NCBI GenBank assembly: GCA_905221605.1
Contig: CAJNDS010001791.1
Location: 286,501 to 350,500, forward strand
Origin: Symbiodinium natans
Lineage: Eukaryota > Sar > Dinophyceae > Suessiales > Symbiodiniaceae
Direction: 5' to 3'
DNA: 64,000 bases
In this document: piece by piece, positions 12,413 to 24,203 of the stretch
How positions within the stretch are numbered: position 1 is the stretch's first letter
Layout of the letters: each line of letters starts with the position of its first letter
Notes under the pieces: generated by a model
What the model was told of the DNA's origin: nothing
The model's database searches: none
The model's input: only the letters and a program-made list of their open reading frames with translations
Translations under genes and position numbers: made by a program

Positions 12413-13252
12413 ATGACCGTTGTGGAACGACTTAGGGCCATAATTCATGCATTCGGACACTGCAAGCCAGAACATGCCTTGACAGGGAGAACACCCACAA
12501 GCTCACGCCACAATTTTACTGGCATGGCTCACGACACCGGACGTATTGTCGTTCTATGCGGTCTTGCAGGTTCCGGCAAGACCTCCACTGCTAAGACGCT
12601 CAAGGAGCACGGGTGGATCTACTTCGAGGGTGATGTATGGTCCTGGGGCGACCCTGTCTCACAAGCAGAGGAGACCCCCACCCCTGAGATGATCGCCAAA
12701 GCACGCGAGAATGCCGAGAAAATGAAGGCCATCATGGCCATGGGGGCTGAGTTCTACGCCAGGGTCAATGCTGGCGAGGAGGGGAGCTATGAAGCTGCAA
12801 ATGCCTTTTATGATCTGATGATGGCGGATGTGCTCAAGGTGAAGCACGAGAATCCAGGAAAGGACATTGTGGTGGTACATGCCATCAACCACAAGAAGAT
12901 CCGTGATCACCTGTTTCAGTGCCTTGAGAAGGACGGATGCAACAAAGTCTCTATGGTCTGTCTTGATGTTCCTCACGACGCGCTCAAACGACGGAACCTG
13001 TACCGCCTTGAATCTCGAGCCAAGGCTGACGGTAAGACCCTTCAAAAGTTCATCATGGATTTCCCTGGTCACAACCTCCCTGCTGAGTACGAGGCTCGTT
13101 TGGAGCAGCTCACAAGCCCAGGTGTCCTTAAACTGGAGCCTCTCGGAGATGACGAGAAGAACGTCCACTTCATACACGTTTCGGGCGTGGAGGACCAAGC
13201 TGGCGTTGACAAGAAAGTGCTGGATGTGCTACGAATGAAGGAGCCCGAGTAG
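12413..13252 (+). CDS. Intronless P-loop kinase-like NTPase
   Basis: A single uninterrupted frame of 279 codons; the better start is probably the ATG at 12524 (MAHDTGRIVVLCGLAGSGKT), since the first 37 residues look unlike a domain. The Walker A motif GLAGSGKTST is followed by a short strand (IYFEGDVWSW) holding the acidic residue typical of small-molecule kinases of the gluconokinase/adenylylsulfate kinase/shikimate kinase type. Further strands are DIVVVHAINH and VSMVCLDVP. An Arg-rich segment (DALKRRNLYRLESRAK) probably forms the lid, and VHFIHVSGVEDQAG comes near the C-terminus. Expected role: ATP-dependent phosphorylation of a small molecule; the substrate cannot be named. The absence of introns among intron-dense neighbours suggests a retroposed copy, though I find no relict spliced leader upstream. 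Confidence 0.75.
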   Translation: MTVVERLRAIIHAFGHCKPEHALTGRTPTSSRHNFTGMAHDTGRIVVLCGLAGSGKTSTAKTLKEHGWIYFEGDVWSWGDPVSQAEETPTPEMIAKARENAEKMKAIMAMGAEFYARVNAGEEGSYEAANAFYDLMMADVLKVKHENPGKDIVVVHAINHKKIRDHLFQCLEKDGCNKVSMVCLDVPHDALKRRNLYRLESRAKADGKTLQKFIMDFPGHNLPAEYEARLEQLTSPGVLKLEPLGDDEKNVHFIHVSGVEDQAGVDKKVLDVLRMKEPE

Positions 13253-16200
13253 CTGCTGAACATTCCAGTGTCATTCCTAAGTGCTTAAGTACTTGAAGTC
13301 GCAAACATCCCAACAACTCCTTGTCAAACAACTTGGGCTCCAGCAGTAAAACAAGGAACGGTGTCTCTTTGCGATGTGAGCAGGGTCCGCCCCTTCGGCT
13401 GATCTAAGCAGGTCATTTCAGGGTGGAGTACTTTCCTCAACTCTGCGTGAGTGTGAGAAGCCTGAGAAGGATCCGTGGCTCTTGAGGCGGGTTTCCTGAG
13501 AAGGCTGTGTGAAGCTCATCAAGGAAACCGAGGAGGAACTTTTTGAGCATCTCTCATGTCACATGCGGCATGTGCCTGGTTCACACATTCCGAATGCTTG
13601 TGACGAAAAAGGAACGAAGCTTTGTGGCTCAGAATCCGCAGCCTTTCGTGTGTTTCTGCAATGAAGATGCTGGTGTTGTTCGCTGACTCCCCGCCTCATA
13701 ACACCAGGACCAGCAACAACCACTCCTCTCCCCCTAGTGATGGCTGACCATGGGGCGAGGGAGATGATGCAGGTTTTGTAAGGATGAGGAGCAGGGTCGG
13801 TTCAGAGACGTATCAACTCCAGATCTGAGGGACTGGATGTGACTCTCGGAGGAGAGTTTTGTTGATTTCGGGGCGCCCATGTGGACACCACGATTTTAAG
13901 AGCGCTCCGACAAGTGACCTCGCTGTAAGGTTCAGGATTAAATCCTCTTGGGGAACCTCCGGTGCGGCCCAGTGGCTCGGCGGGGCAGGCAGGGAGAAGG
14001 GAAAATCAGTTGAGTTGGTCAAAGAGTGAAAGTGAGCCAATGGGCCAAGCTTCGTCAAAATTGTCGCTCAGGTAACGCCGTGCAAGGCCCTGCACTGACC
14101 CCTTCGTCTTCGCCTTCACACGGGCTTATCACACTAGCTGCCACTAGCTGGGCTGACCGGTCAAAGTTGCCGACGCCGCCCTCAGGGGCCCACACCTGTG
14201 GCAGAAAAAGCTTGAGAACCGAAATAAGAAGCATGACAAGGCCGCACTCCAATTTTGTTGTCTCGGCCACTTAGTATGACTGCTTGCAACTTTTTTTTTG
14301 GAGGCATGTGTGTTGGTTCCTGGCAATTCTAGCATATTCTAACCGCTAGGTGGGACCAAGGGTGATGCAAGTTGTGACTGCATCCTTTGAAAGAGCAGAC
14401 CGTTGATTCAGATGGACTGGGAACTGTAGTAGACTCGATGTTTGCCCTGATGGCTCGCATTCCTTGCACGAAGGGACATGCGCCACTTGTGCCGTTGTCT
14501 TGGCTTTTCTTTCCGCACCGAAGGGTAGATCCTGATTTGAGGGCCTGTTCCCTTCTGAACTACCTTTTGCTCGTGTTGGATGGTTCCCTTTCAACAGGGG
14601 CAATCTCACAACACTATAAGTTCTTGCTTTTCCTGTTTAAAGCCCAACGGTCCGAAGGTTAAGGCGTCCAAGGACACAGTCAATACACGCTTTTCAGGGC
14701 CTGGGGCACCCAGTGTTCAGAAAGCAAGCCGTTTGCAAAGGTGCCCCGAAGAGGTCCCTTATAAGATGCTATTGGGGGGGGGGAAGCTGCTCCCGCAAGT
14801 GCTGACCGGCTCACACCTTCAGAGCTCTGAAGCCCTTGACAAGCCCGAACCCGACACCAGGGTCACCAGAAGCTTTGGCCTTCATCGTGGCCCCACTTGT
14901 GCACAAGCTTCAAGACATTGTCGCGAAGGCCTTCGGAATCTTCCTTCAACAAGTGCTATGCCAACTGAGGACCCCAAACAGTGTAAAAACAACAGGTACA
15001 CGTGGCAAGCCCCATGACGAAATCAATGCTTGACTTGAATGGTCATTCCGAGCTGCGAAGCCCGCAGAAAATATCACAACAGAGCGCAAGGAAGCGTGAT
15101 CTCTCGAAAATGGTTTTCGTTTGGTGCTTGTTCTCCTTCCTCAATCGCAGGTGCAGGAACCCATGCTTGGATGATGGGGCTCTCCATGGCTCTTCCAGTT
15201 TCTGCCCAAAGTTGGCAGCTCGCTAGGTCCACGTATGTCCACTCATGTCCACTCTAGGCGCTCCGCAACTGAGCATCGCACGCGAGTCAGGTGGAGATTT
15301 GAGCTATACTGAGAGAAGTCTGAGGTTGCCGAGAATCTTGGTGATACGGTGATACCAATAGCCAGTAGCGATGCCCACCCGAATCAGTATGTGTATCTAT
15401 TGCCCGAGGGAGTCTGTGTTTTGTTGGCCGTTGTTTGCCGTGTTGCACTTTGGTCTCGCCGCATTTTCTGCCGCGCCATGCGACCCAGCCGCGCCCCACC
15501 AAAGCAGGAGGTGGTCTTGTGAGTTGTTGTGACTTGGGAAGCGAACGGGGTCTTGGGATCTTCAGGATGTCTTCAGGGGCCTTCAGGCGCGCGAATAAAT
15601 GGTGGTTTAATGCCTTGATTTAAAGCACGTGGCTATGAGGGTTTGCTTGGTTTCGGAACGGCCCAGGGATATCACAGGTCTCACACGCAAGTTGTAATCC
15701 ACAACCATGGACCATGACTGTAAATGTCGGCTGACATTAGGCACATGTCACGACGCGAAGGTTTCAGCTTGCCTGGTTTCCGACAGCGGGAGACATGGTT
15801 GAGGGAAGTGGCAAGCAACAACCGCGTGAGAGCAGGCGCAGAAAGCCAGGGCTTTGCCGGGATCTCGGTGTCAGGAAATGCCTTGGAATGGGGGTACCTC
15901 GTTGGCATTGATGGGTTTCCGCATGTCTTTGCCTTGGAGACATGTCATAAGACTGTCACCAAGGCCGAATCTGCAGAAGTCAGCATCTGTGCCCGCTGTT
16001 CAGAGGTGTCGGACCCCTTGTTAAGGATTTTGCACATCTTGTCGTTGCGCAGTAACGTTCTGCATGGACGTCATTAGCATAAGGGACGGTTGCTAGTTTG
16101 GTTGTTTGATGTTGTTTGCGGAGTTGCTTTGTGCAGGATGGGTTGTCCAATGGTTCTTGCAAACAGTACATTCCCTCCCCATGGCAGTTGCTCCCATTCA

Positions 16201-16880
16201 TGCAGCTACAGGTGGCATGTAAGCATGATTCCCACAGAAAGACAGAGCAGAAACATGCGGCGCACTGCAATCAGCCTTTGTTTTCAGCGTGACATGTTTT
16301 GGAAAAGCTCCCCCTGGCATTGTCAGTGTCCATTCTCGGATTCAGTAAAAATGGAAAAGTCTTCTTTTCAGAGTCAGACCTGTCATGGTACAAAAAGAAT
16401 TGGAGCTGTGGCTCGCAGCAGGCTGCTATGCATGACTGGAGCCGCTACGAGCATGAGTGTGTCCCATGCCCCCGCAGGCACGGCCAGCCCGTCCAAAGAG
16501 AGTTGGCGGCCCAGAGCAGAAAACTTTCGACTTGGTGGTATTCGAGAAATGCCAGAAATGCGCACAAGTGAGTCTGCGAGAGGCTGTCGATGCACCACTG
16601 ATGTACCGAAGCTCTTCCTCACTGAGGGGCCAACAGCTTCCGCGGCTTCTGGGCAGCTCTTCTCAGCCAGCAGTTCCTTGGCGTCTTTGGCATTGAGGGT
16701 TGCGAGATGCCTGGAATCTTTCGGCCTGCGCAAGATTCACAGGAGCGGCAACGTGACTACTTTATAGACTGTGTCCCGTACGTTCTCTTCTATAGGGCTT
16801 GCGCAGCTCAAGAGGCTAGACTGCGAGAATAGAACTTCACGCAAATTCCAGTAACCCGAGTAAGCTCGTCCAGTGATTCT
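13253..16880. other. No gene recognised; scattered exon-like segments
   Basis: About 3.6 kb without a family I can name. Two stretches have exon-like composition on the + strand: about 14868-14970 (SPEALAFIVAPLVHKLQDIV and onward) and about 15148-15215 (GAGTHAWMMGLSMALPVSAQ). Neither has confirmed junctions. The 225-codon frame at 16090-16767 is rich in Ser, Cys and Arg and probably not translated. Confidence 0.35.
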
Positions 16881-16884
16881 GTGG

Positions 16885-17830
16885 CAGGTGAGGGAAAGCA
16901 AAGACAAAGGCGACAAAGGCGAGCAGAAGCAGAAAGAGCGGAATGATCGGAATGCAGAGCGCGCGAAAGTGAAAGAGCCGAGGCGGGAGTGTGCTTGAGC
17001 GGCTGTTTAACAGTGCGTTGGGACCTGTCGGGACAGGTGCAAGTGGACCCCAGAGTTCCCAAAAAAAGGTTCATGGCAGATGACCCCCATGGCCACCATA
17101 TCGTGCCTGTGAAGTTGATGTTCATTTCCTGGACATCTCAGAGAAACCATGAGAAGCCTAGGGCCTCCTAATGCTTTGGCTTCTGAGCTCCGGCCGATTG
17201 CAGAGAGCTCAAAGCACTCCATGAACTTAATGGGGGGATCGCAGCGAATCTGGAAACAGGGTGTATCCCTGCAGCGTTTGCGGTGCGCACATCTGCCCAC
17301 TGCAAATTGCGATCCACTATCTCGCAGCATGGGGGAGCAGGCCAAACTGCCGCAGAGGCCCGGAGGATCTCGGAGGCGGTTGCTGACTCGTCTTGGGGAA
17401 TTCGCCAGGGGAGAGGGGGGGGCTCAAGAAGGTTAGGAGTCGAGTGGAAATTCTTGGAGAGCGCTCCTCAGCTGTGCAATCAGTCTTTATGTCGTGCCCA
17501 CGCGGGGGAGGGGGGAGCCCATCTCCGTGGCTCTCCTCACTCCATCTCCCTACGCTGGGCCATCTGAGAGCCCTTTGCGGGCCCTTGAAGCTTCAAGGGA
17601 ATGTTCCAGAAATATCTTCTGCTCTAGCTGTCACAGTCTTGAAGGGACTGCTGTCCGCTGTCCGCTGCAAAAAAAGGAAACAGCAGTCCGTTTGCATATG
17701 TTTGCATGCCTCTCTGCTGTGGAGTAGGCGCCGGAGCCTTGCTACAGGCCATCAGAGAAGAAGTCGGATGCAAAGAAGTTGGACCACCCAAAGTTCCTTG
17801 CACGCAAGAACCCTATGTTAATCCAAGCTG
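16885..17830 (+). CDS. Possible exons of an unknown gene
   Basis: Three segments look translated. 16888-16995 encodes a Lys/Glu/Arg-rich peptide (RESKDKGDKGEQKQKERNDR and onward). 17190-17410 is a continuous frame containing CRELKALHELNGGIAANLET, then CIPAAFAVRT, then GGAGQTAAEARRISEAVADS. 17748-17830 contains AIREEVGCKEVGPPKV directly after an AG acceptor. I do not recognise the protein. The joins are not determined and the segments may belong to more than one gene, or to the 5' part of the EF-hand gene that follows. Confidence 0.35.
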
Positions 17831-18250
17831 CCGTCCCTAGCCAATGGATGCATTAGAGTCATAGTCATGGCTCTCTTCTCCGAATCACCCGGTGACTTGG
17901 AGTTAGTTAGATGATTGCGGCTCAGGCGTTTGCAAGCAGAATTGCGTACGTACAGTATTGTGTGTGCTAAGTTTATTCTGCTTCGGCAGGCTGAGCCCGT
18001 GCAGGGGTGCCTTTTACGGGGTTTCCGGACAAAACTTGTTCCAAACGATGCAAACGAAAGGAACCACTTGGGAAGCCTGTTTGTCATGTGCTTCTGGGGA
18101 AGGTCTGCCGTGGTGAAGCCAGAGGGTGACAAAGTCGAGGCCGGAATTCGCAGGTGCACTCCCTCCCCTCCCCCCATATAGCCACGACCGTTCACCGCAT
18201 GATCTGCAAGTGGATTTTGAGTATCTTGGCAATTCTGGTGTTTCAGAACA

Positions 18251-19980
18251 ATGCGTGCTGACAAGGCGAAAGCTGCAAAGGCCGACGGCAAGGCCAAGGA
18301 GGATGTCGAGGCAGATGTTGGAGTTGGGGGCATCGTGAGTCTTTGCACCAGCACAGGAGGTGCTTCTGGGATTCAGCTTCGGGATGGCAACCCCCCTTTT
18401 CGTGTGGGGGGGGGGGGGGGGGGGGAAGCTTGGTTTATTGAAGGCTTTCAGGAGATGCTACAGTCCAAGGAAGTGGCTCCTGGCGTGGCACAGGCATAGT
18501 GAAGAGACGTTGCCGCACCACTAGCAGCACGCGCGCGCACACGCCGCCGTGAGCAGATGAGGGAAGCATGGGGCAGTCATTGCGACTTCCTCGGGGTGCC
18601 CCTCACAACAAATTATCCCTCTTCCCCTCTTGGCACAGATCGTGGCTACGCGAGAAATGCGCCGCGAGCTGCTTGAGGTGCCAGCAACCACCCAGAAGTG
18701 TCTAACTGTCTAATGAGTCTAATGCTTAGTCTAAGGTTGTGGGTTTCGCAAGAGACTGTCCCCCATCTTGATTCTGGCTCAGCATGTTTCTCAAATCGGA
18801 CGTCTCGGGTGTGGTGTGTGGTGCAGAGGTCTTGTCGAATCCGCAGATCCGCGAGATTGCAGCGAAGCTCGAGCCTTGGCGTTTCAGGCTCTGAAGCCTT
18901 CGCACTTCGCTACTGGATCTCCTTGTCGAAGAGGAATTCAGATCCCCTAAACCCTAAAACCTGAACCCTAAACCCTAAACCCTATAACCCTATAACCCTA
19001 ACCTCATGAGAGGTACTACAACGCGCAGCTCCGCGGCAGCCGCGGGACGGGCCGCCTCGGCTTCCGCGAGCTGCGCCACGTGCTCCGGGCCAGCCGAATG
19101 GGGCTTGAGGGTTGAGGGTTGAGGCTTGAGGGGAATCGGGAAGAGAGAGACTTCGGAGATGAGAGATGAGAGATGAGATATGGGATATGAGATATGAGAT
19201 ATGAGTTGAGGCACATGAGAGAGATTATCAGGTTCTTCTGAATTGGCTCATCAGCCCTGGGGCTTGGCCGGGGCTGAACCTGCGAGCGACGCAGCTCTCG
19301 TTGGGGGTGTAAGATATATGGCAAATTTGAATGTCTAGTCTTTCGTAAATATTTATCATACCAATTAAAACATCTTTAAGAACACTCAATGTCGTACTGC
19401 AGGGTATACAGATTACAAGAGCCCGCAGCAGGCCTTGAACCAACACTTCGGGCTTCCCGTGCCGGCTGCACCCATGGCCCAGCGCTGAGAGCTCCCGGGC
19501 ATTGACAGGACTCTGTTACAATGACGACTCATTCTTATAACACTCATGTTATCAGGATATCAGGAGGAGCGCTCTGGGTGATTGCATGTGGCATGCTCAT
19601 TGTTGCCAAGGCCGAGCAACTCTTCAAACGCCTCTCGGCGACCATTGTGCACTGCAGCTGCACCATGTTTGTACCACGTTTGTACACTGCAACGGGGGGA
19701 TACGTTTGACTCTGCACATGGACGTCCTCAGAGACTTTAGCGCAATGAAACTGAGAGAGGTGTGCCTTCTTTGAAACGATCCGCAAGATCCTGAAGAGCC
19801 TTATGGTGCCCTGACATCCTGAGCTGGTTGAGTTATAGCCACCCCCCCGCGCCTAGCTTGAAGATGTGAAGGAACGACCCGTGGAAAGTGCAGAAGTCGA
19901 AGAGTCCAGCACAGGCTATGACTTCAACGGAGACGGTGACCTGAGCTTCGAGGAGTTCTTCGAGCTCTTTGCAGGGAAGC
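18251..19980 (+). CDS. Small EF-hand protein (partial exon model)
   Basis: Proposed exons: 18251-18334 (MRADKAKAAKADGKAKEDVE, charged, ending VGGI); 18639-18677 (IVATREMRRELLE); 18829-18866 (VLSNPQIREIAA); 19013-19088 (YYNAQLRGSRGTGRLGFREL and RHVLR); and about 19915-19980 with a canonical EF-hand loop DFNGDGDLSFEE followed by FFELFAG. Phases match at 18334/18639 (GT), 18677/18829 (GT) and 18866/19013 (GC). GSRGTGRLGFRE looks like a degenerate, probably non-binding first EF loop. The segment between the two loops is too short for an EF-hand pair, so an exon is missing before 19915. The C-terminal end was not found. Role: calcium binding or sensing, by family knowledge. Confidence 0.55.
18406..18425 (+). 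repeat. Poly-G tract
   Basis: About 20 consecutive G residues in the first intron of the small EF-hand gene. Confidence 0.85.
18945..19003 (-). repeat. Interstitial telomere-type repeat (CCCTAAA)n
   Basis: Degenerate CCCTAAA and CCCTATAA units lie in the EF-hand gene intron 18867-19012, ending about 10 bp before the acceptor. The orientation is opposite to the copy at 2593. Confidence 0.9.
19157..19210 (+). repeat. GATGAGA/GATATGA short tandem repeat
   Basis: Imperfect 7-9 bp units (GAGATGA, then GATATGA) are repeated about seven times within an intron of the EF-hand gene. Confidence 0.75.
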
Positions 19981-19989
19981 CTAAGAGAT

Positions 19990-22242
19990 CGCCCCGGCTC
20001 TTTGTATGTCACCGCAATTTTCCTGTATGGGGAATGCACTCTAGCCGTGGCCGATTGCAAAACGTCTCCCCTTCTGGAGGCCCCGCAAAACCCTAAACAC
20101 GGGTGGGTGATGTGGATATACATACACTCACATATATATATATATACATATACATATATGTATAGATACGCATATGCCTATATATATATATATATGTATG
20201 TAGGTATGTGTGTACATGCTTTTACAACGATAGAACGACTTCAAAGCAGAAGCAGCTTGCCTTGCCTCTTCAGAGTGATCCGAGCCCTATCCGTTGAGAA
20301 ATGAAAGGAGGCCTCCCTGCATCAACCAATGGGGAAGCCAAAAGAAGATCAAGCAGGGTTGAAAAGACCCTCGAGAGGCCGTCAAAGAACAGTCAAACCA
20401 GCGGTTTGCTGGACTTCCCTGGAGAACATCCCAGCAGGTCCTTACGACATCGGCTTGGGTTGGGTTTAGTAGGCTTAGTTGTGATGCGCCAGGTTTTGTA
20501 GAACTGGCATTTGCTTGCTCAGGTGACATCGCTTCGGCGTGTGGCTTTCGACAGGCGCCCTTCTCCTCTCCAGCTCTGTCTGATTGCGGGGCTTTGCCGG
20601 AAGACTGTTTGGGCTTTTGTGCACAGACCTAGCAGATGTGTTGTGTGTCTGACGAAGCCTACGCCGCACCGCCCTTGCAACAGAGGCCTCATTGACTCAT
20701 GCGAGGACATCTGTATCCAAGCATCAAGTCATCGTGCTGAAACGACCCCGGCAACCTGCACCACGGCCTTGCAAGAAGCTGTTAAATAGCACCTAGGCAC
20801 CAGCTTAGATCAAAGCCGAAAGGCCTTTTGTGTAAAACAAAACAGAGATGCACCCACAACCTTACCACGCGTGTAGGTCCGTGCTCCTTGGCCGTGAGAT
20901 TTTCGTCACCCAGGAGCCTGGGAAGGCAGTGCTTCCCGGGGAAAGGTTTGCCGATAGTTGGCATTGGCAATGGCGACTTCTGACACTCTTGTCCCAGCAC
21001 TTCTAGCTTGAGGGCATAGAGTCATAGACTGAGTCATAGAATACATGGTCGGCTTGAATGGTTTGTGTCGTGAAATAATTACGAACCCGACGATATACCA
21101 CCACCACGGCTACAGAAGCCAGAACCACGAGCAAAGGCTGCTTTCTTCACGTCAGAGAGATCACCTTCTTCTTGCTTTTTGGCCCATGAAAGGTCTGGGA
21201 TGTTTATCATCGAGCCGCGGACCCATCCTGCTGCAGATTGCAGGTCGAGCTCTGCCCGCCATGGTAGTTGCACAAGAGAGAAGAACTTGAACCCACGAGT
21301 AGTTGACGTTTCGTGTTCGGCGTCGCTGAGCCGTAGTTGAGGTGAAGACGCTCGGCGAGGGCTCGTTTGGCTGAGCCCTGAGCCACGTCTCCCGAAAGTC
21401 GTTTCAGGTGCTTTGGCTCTCGAGCCTACCAAAAATCCGCGCATGCTTTAGTCTAGGTCAACTGCGGAAGTTGGAGAAGAATCTGGATGACCCTATAGAG
21501 CAAAATGGCATGAGATGATGTGCCTACCCAGTATTGAGATGTGATCTATGAGACTCGCCAGTATCGTGTTCGCAGTCGGCTTGAGAGCTTCACAGGCTCC
21601 GCGCATCTGGGCAAGCACAAGAGGACGAAAGAGGCGCGCTTCGCTTTTTATTCTCCCCGCCCCCCCAAGCCTTGTGAAGTGTTTGGTCTCTTTTTGAGTT
21701 TCCGGTCGCTGGCTTTGTGTTTCTAACTCCTCACCCATTTCGCAGAGCAAAGCAGGGCAGATCTTCCTCGCTTGGATGAGGGAATTCCACCCCCAGCTGC
21801 CAGGACCGCGTCATCAAGGTCGTTGAGAAATCGCAGGCTTTGAGCTCAAGGGCAGCTCCTGGCAAACACAGAAGTTGGGGCTCTAGAGGTCCTTTTTAGG
21901 GCAGAAGGCTCTTTCGGAGCAGGCGAAGCTTCCGGTGGAGGACATCGAAAAGGAGATCATGGTCCTTCGGCAGTCTGACACCCAAGAGACGTTTCCGCAC
22001 GTCAAGCCAAAGGGTTCAGCTTCCAACGATTCTTTCATACTTCTACGAGAGACAGCCGTAGAGTCTGGCGCAAACATGTGCAAACCTGTCTGTATAATCG
22101 GGGTTGAACTCGTTGCATCAGGGCACTATACCGTAGATCGTTGATCCGCCTCTGTTTCGGCATGCCTGTTCTTCCCAGCGCCTCTGGCTGCAGCCTTGAA
22201 TCTTGATTTCTAGTGACATCGCTCCAGCTCCGCCGTCACGCC
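19990..22242. other. Intergenic or unassigned; AT microsatellite; possible exons
   Basis: It contains a (TA/CATA)n microsatellite at 20131-20216. Just upstream of the LC8 gene, two exon-like segments occur: about 21747-21785 (SKAGQIFLAWMREF) and 21901-21972 (KALSEQAKLPVEDIEKEIMV then LRQ). They could be the 3' exons of an unrecognised gene. Nothing else in this stretch stands out. Confidence 0.4.
20131..20216. repeat. TA/CA-rich microsatellite
   Basis: Imperfect TATA and CATA dinucleotide runs over about 85 bp. Confidence 0.85.
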
Positions 22243-23447
<1,205 letters not shown>

Positions 23448-24203
23448 GGCTCTGTGCAATAGAAGCAGGATGGACAGATGGACTTGCAGCTGTTTAGCAT
23501 GCCCCCGGCGACCTGGCTCAGGTCTGGATGAGGCGATCAGGCGGGCTTGACTCAGTTGGGTACTGAGGGCCGAGTTGAGAAAGAACCCAACACGTTTGTT
23601 GAACGACAGGAAGCTCACTAACTCTCATTTATGTAAACAAAGCCACGAAGAGCCGGACGGTTCGCATGCCAAGATCTTGGCACATGATGGGCGCATGTAA
23701 CGAGAGGCGCAGCCTGGTGGAGCCCTCCCTGCCTCCCAACTACTGATTCGCTCCTCTTCGCGCCGCCATCGGACCCAGTCTCACCGAGATCATGTTTGCG
23801 CGTCTGATGTATGTATATATATCTACACATATACACATACACATACATATACATATACATATACCTATACATATACATATACAGACAGATCATATATATA
23901 TATATATATGAGAACGCATATCTGTGCGTTGTTAGAGAACTCATGGAGTTTGCCTGGTTGCATGATGTAGGCGAAGAGCTGCATGAGTTTCACACCAACA
24001 GCTGGGAGAGGGGGGAGGGATTGGGGGGGGTTAGGCAGAAGGCCCCCCTCACTACCCAAACCCAAGGAATTCGGCGCAAGATTGCATCAGGCTCGTAAAC
24101 AGAGTCCTGTTCGGCTCAGCCTGCGCAAAAGAAACAAGTTTTCAGGTCCTAGTCCGAAGTTGGGCGTCGCTGGCCCAAGCTGCCCGCCGCAAATCTCATA
24201 CCT
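23448..24203. other. Gap between LC8 and the second kinase; microsatellite
   Basis: It holds a TA/CATA microsatellite (about 23811-23910) and no recognised exon. The kinase glycine loop and catalytic Lys exons are expected here or upstream, but I could not find them. Confidence 0.4.
23811..23910. repeat. TATACA microsatellite
   Basis: Runs of CATATA and TATATA over about 100 bp. Confidence 0.85.

Noticed and set aside
16090-16767. A 225-codon + strand frame
   Set aside because: Ser/Cys/Arg-rich with no repeat, domain or splice logic; the composition looks like chance in a GC-rich region.
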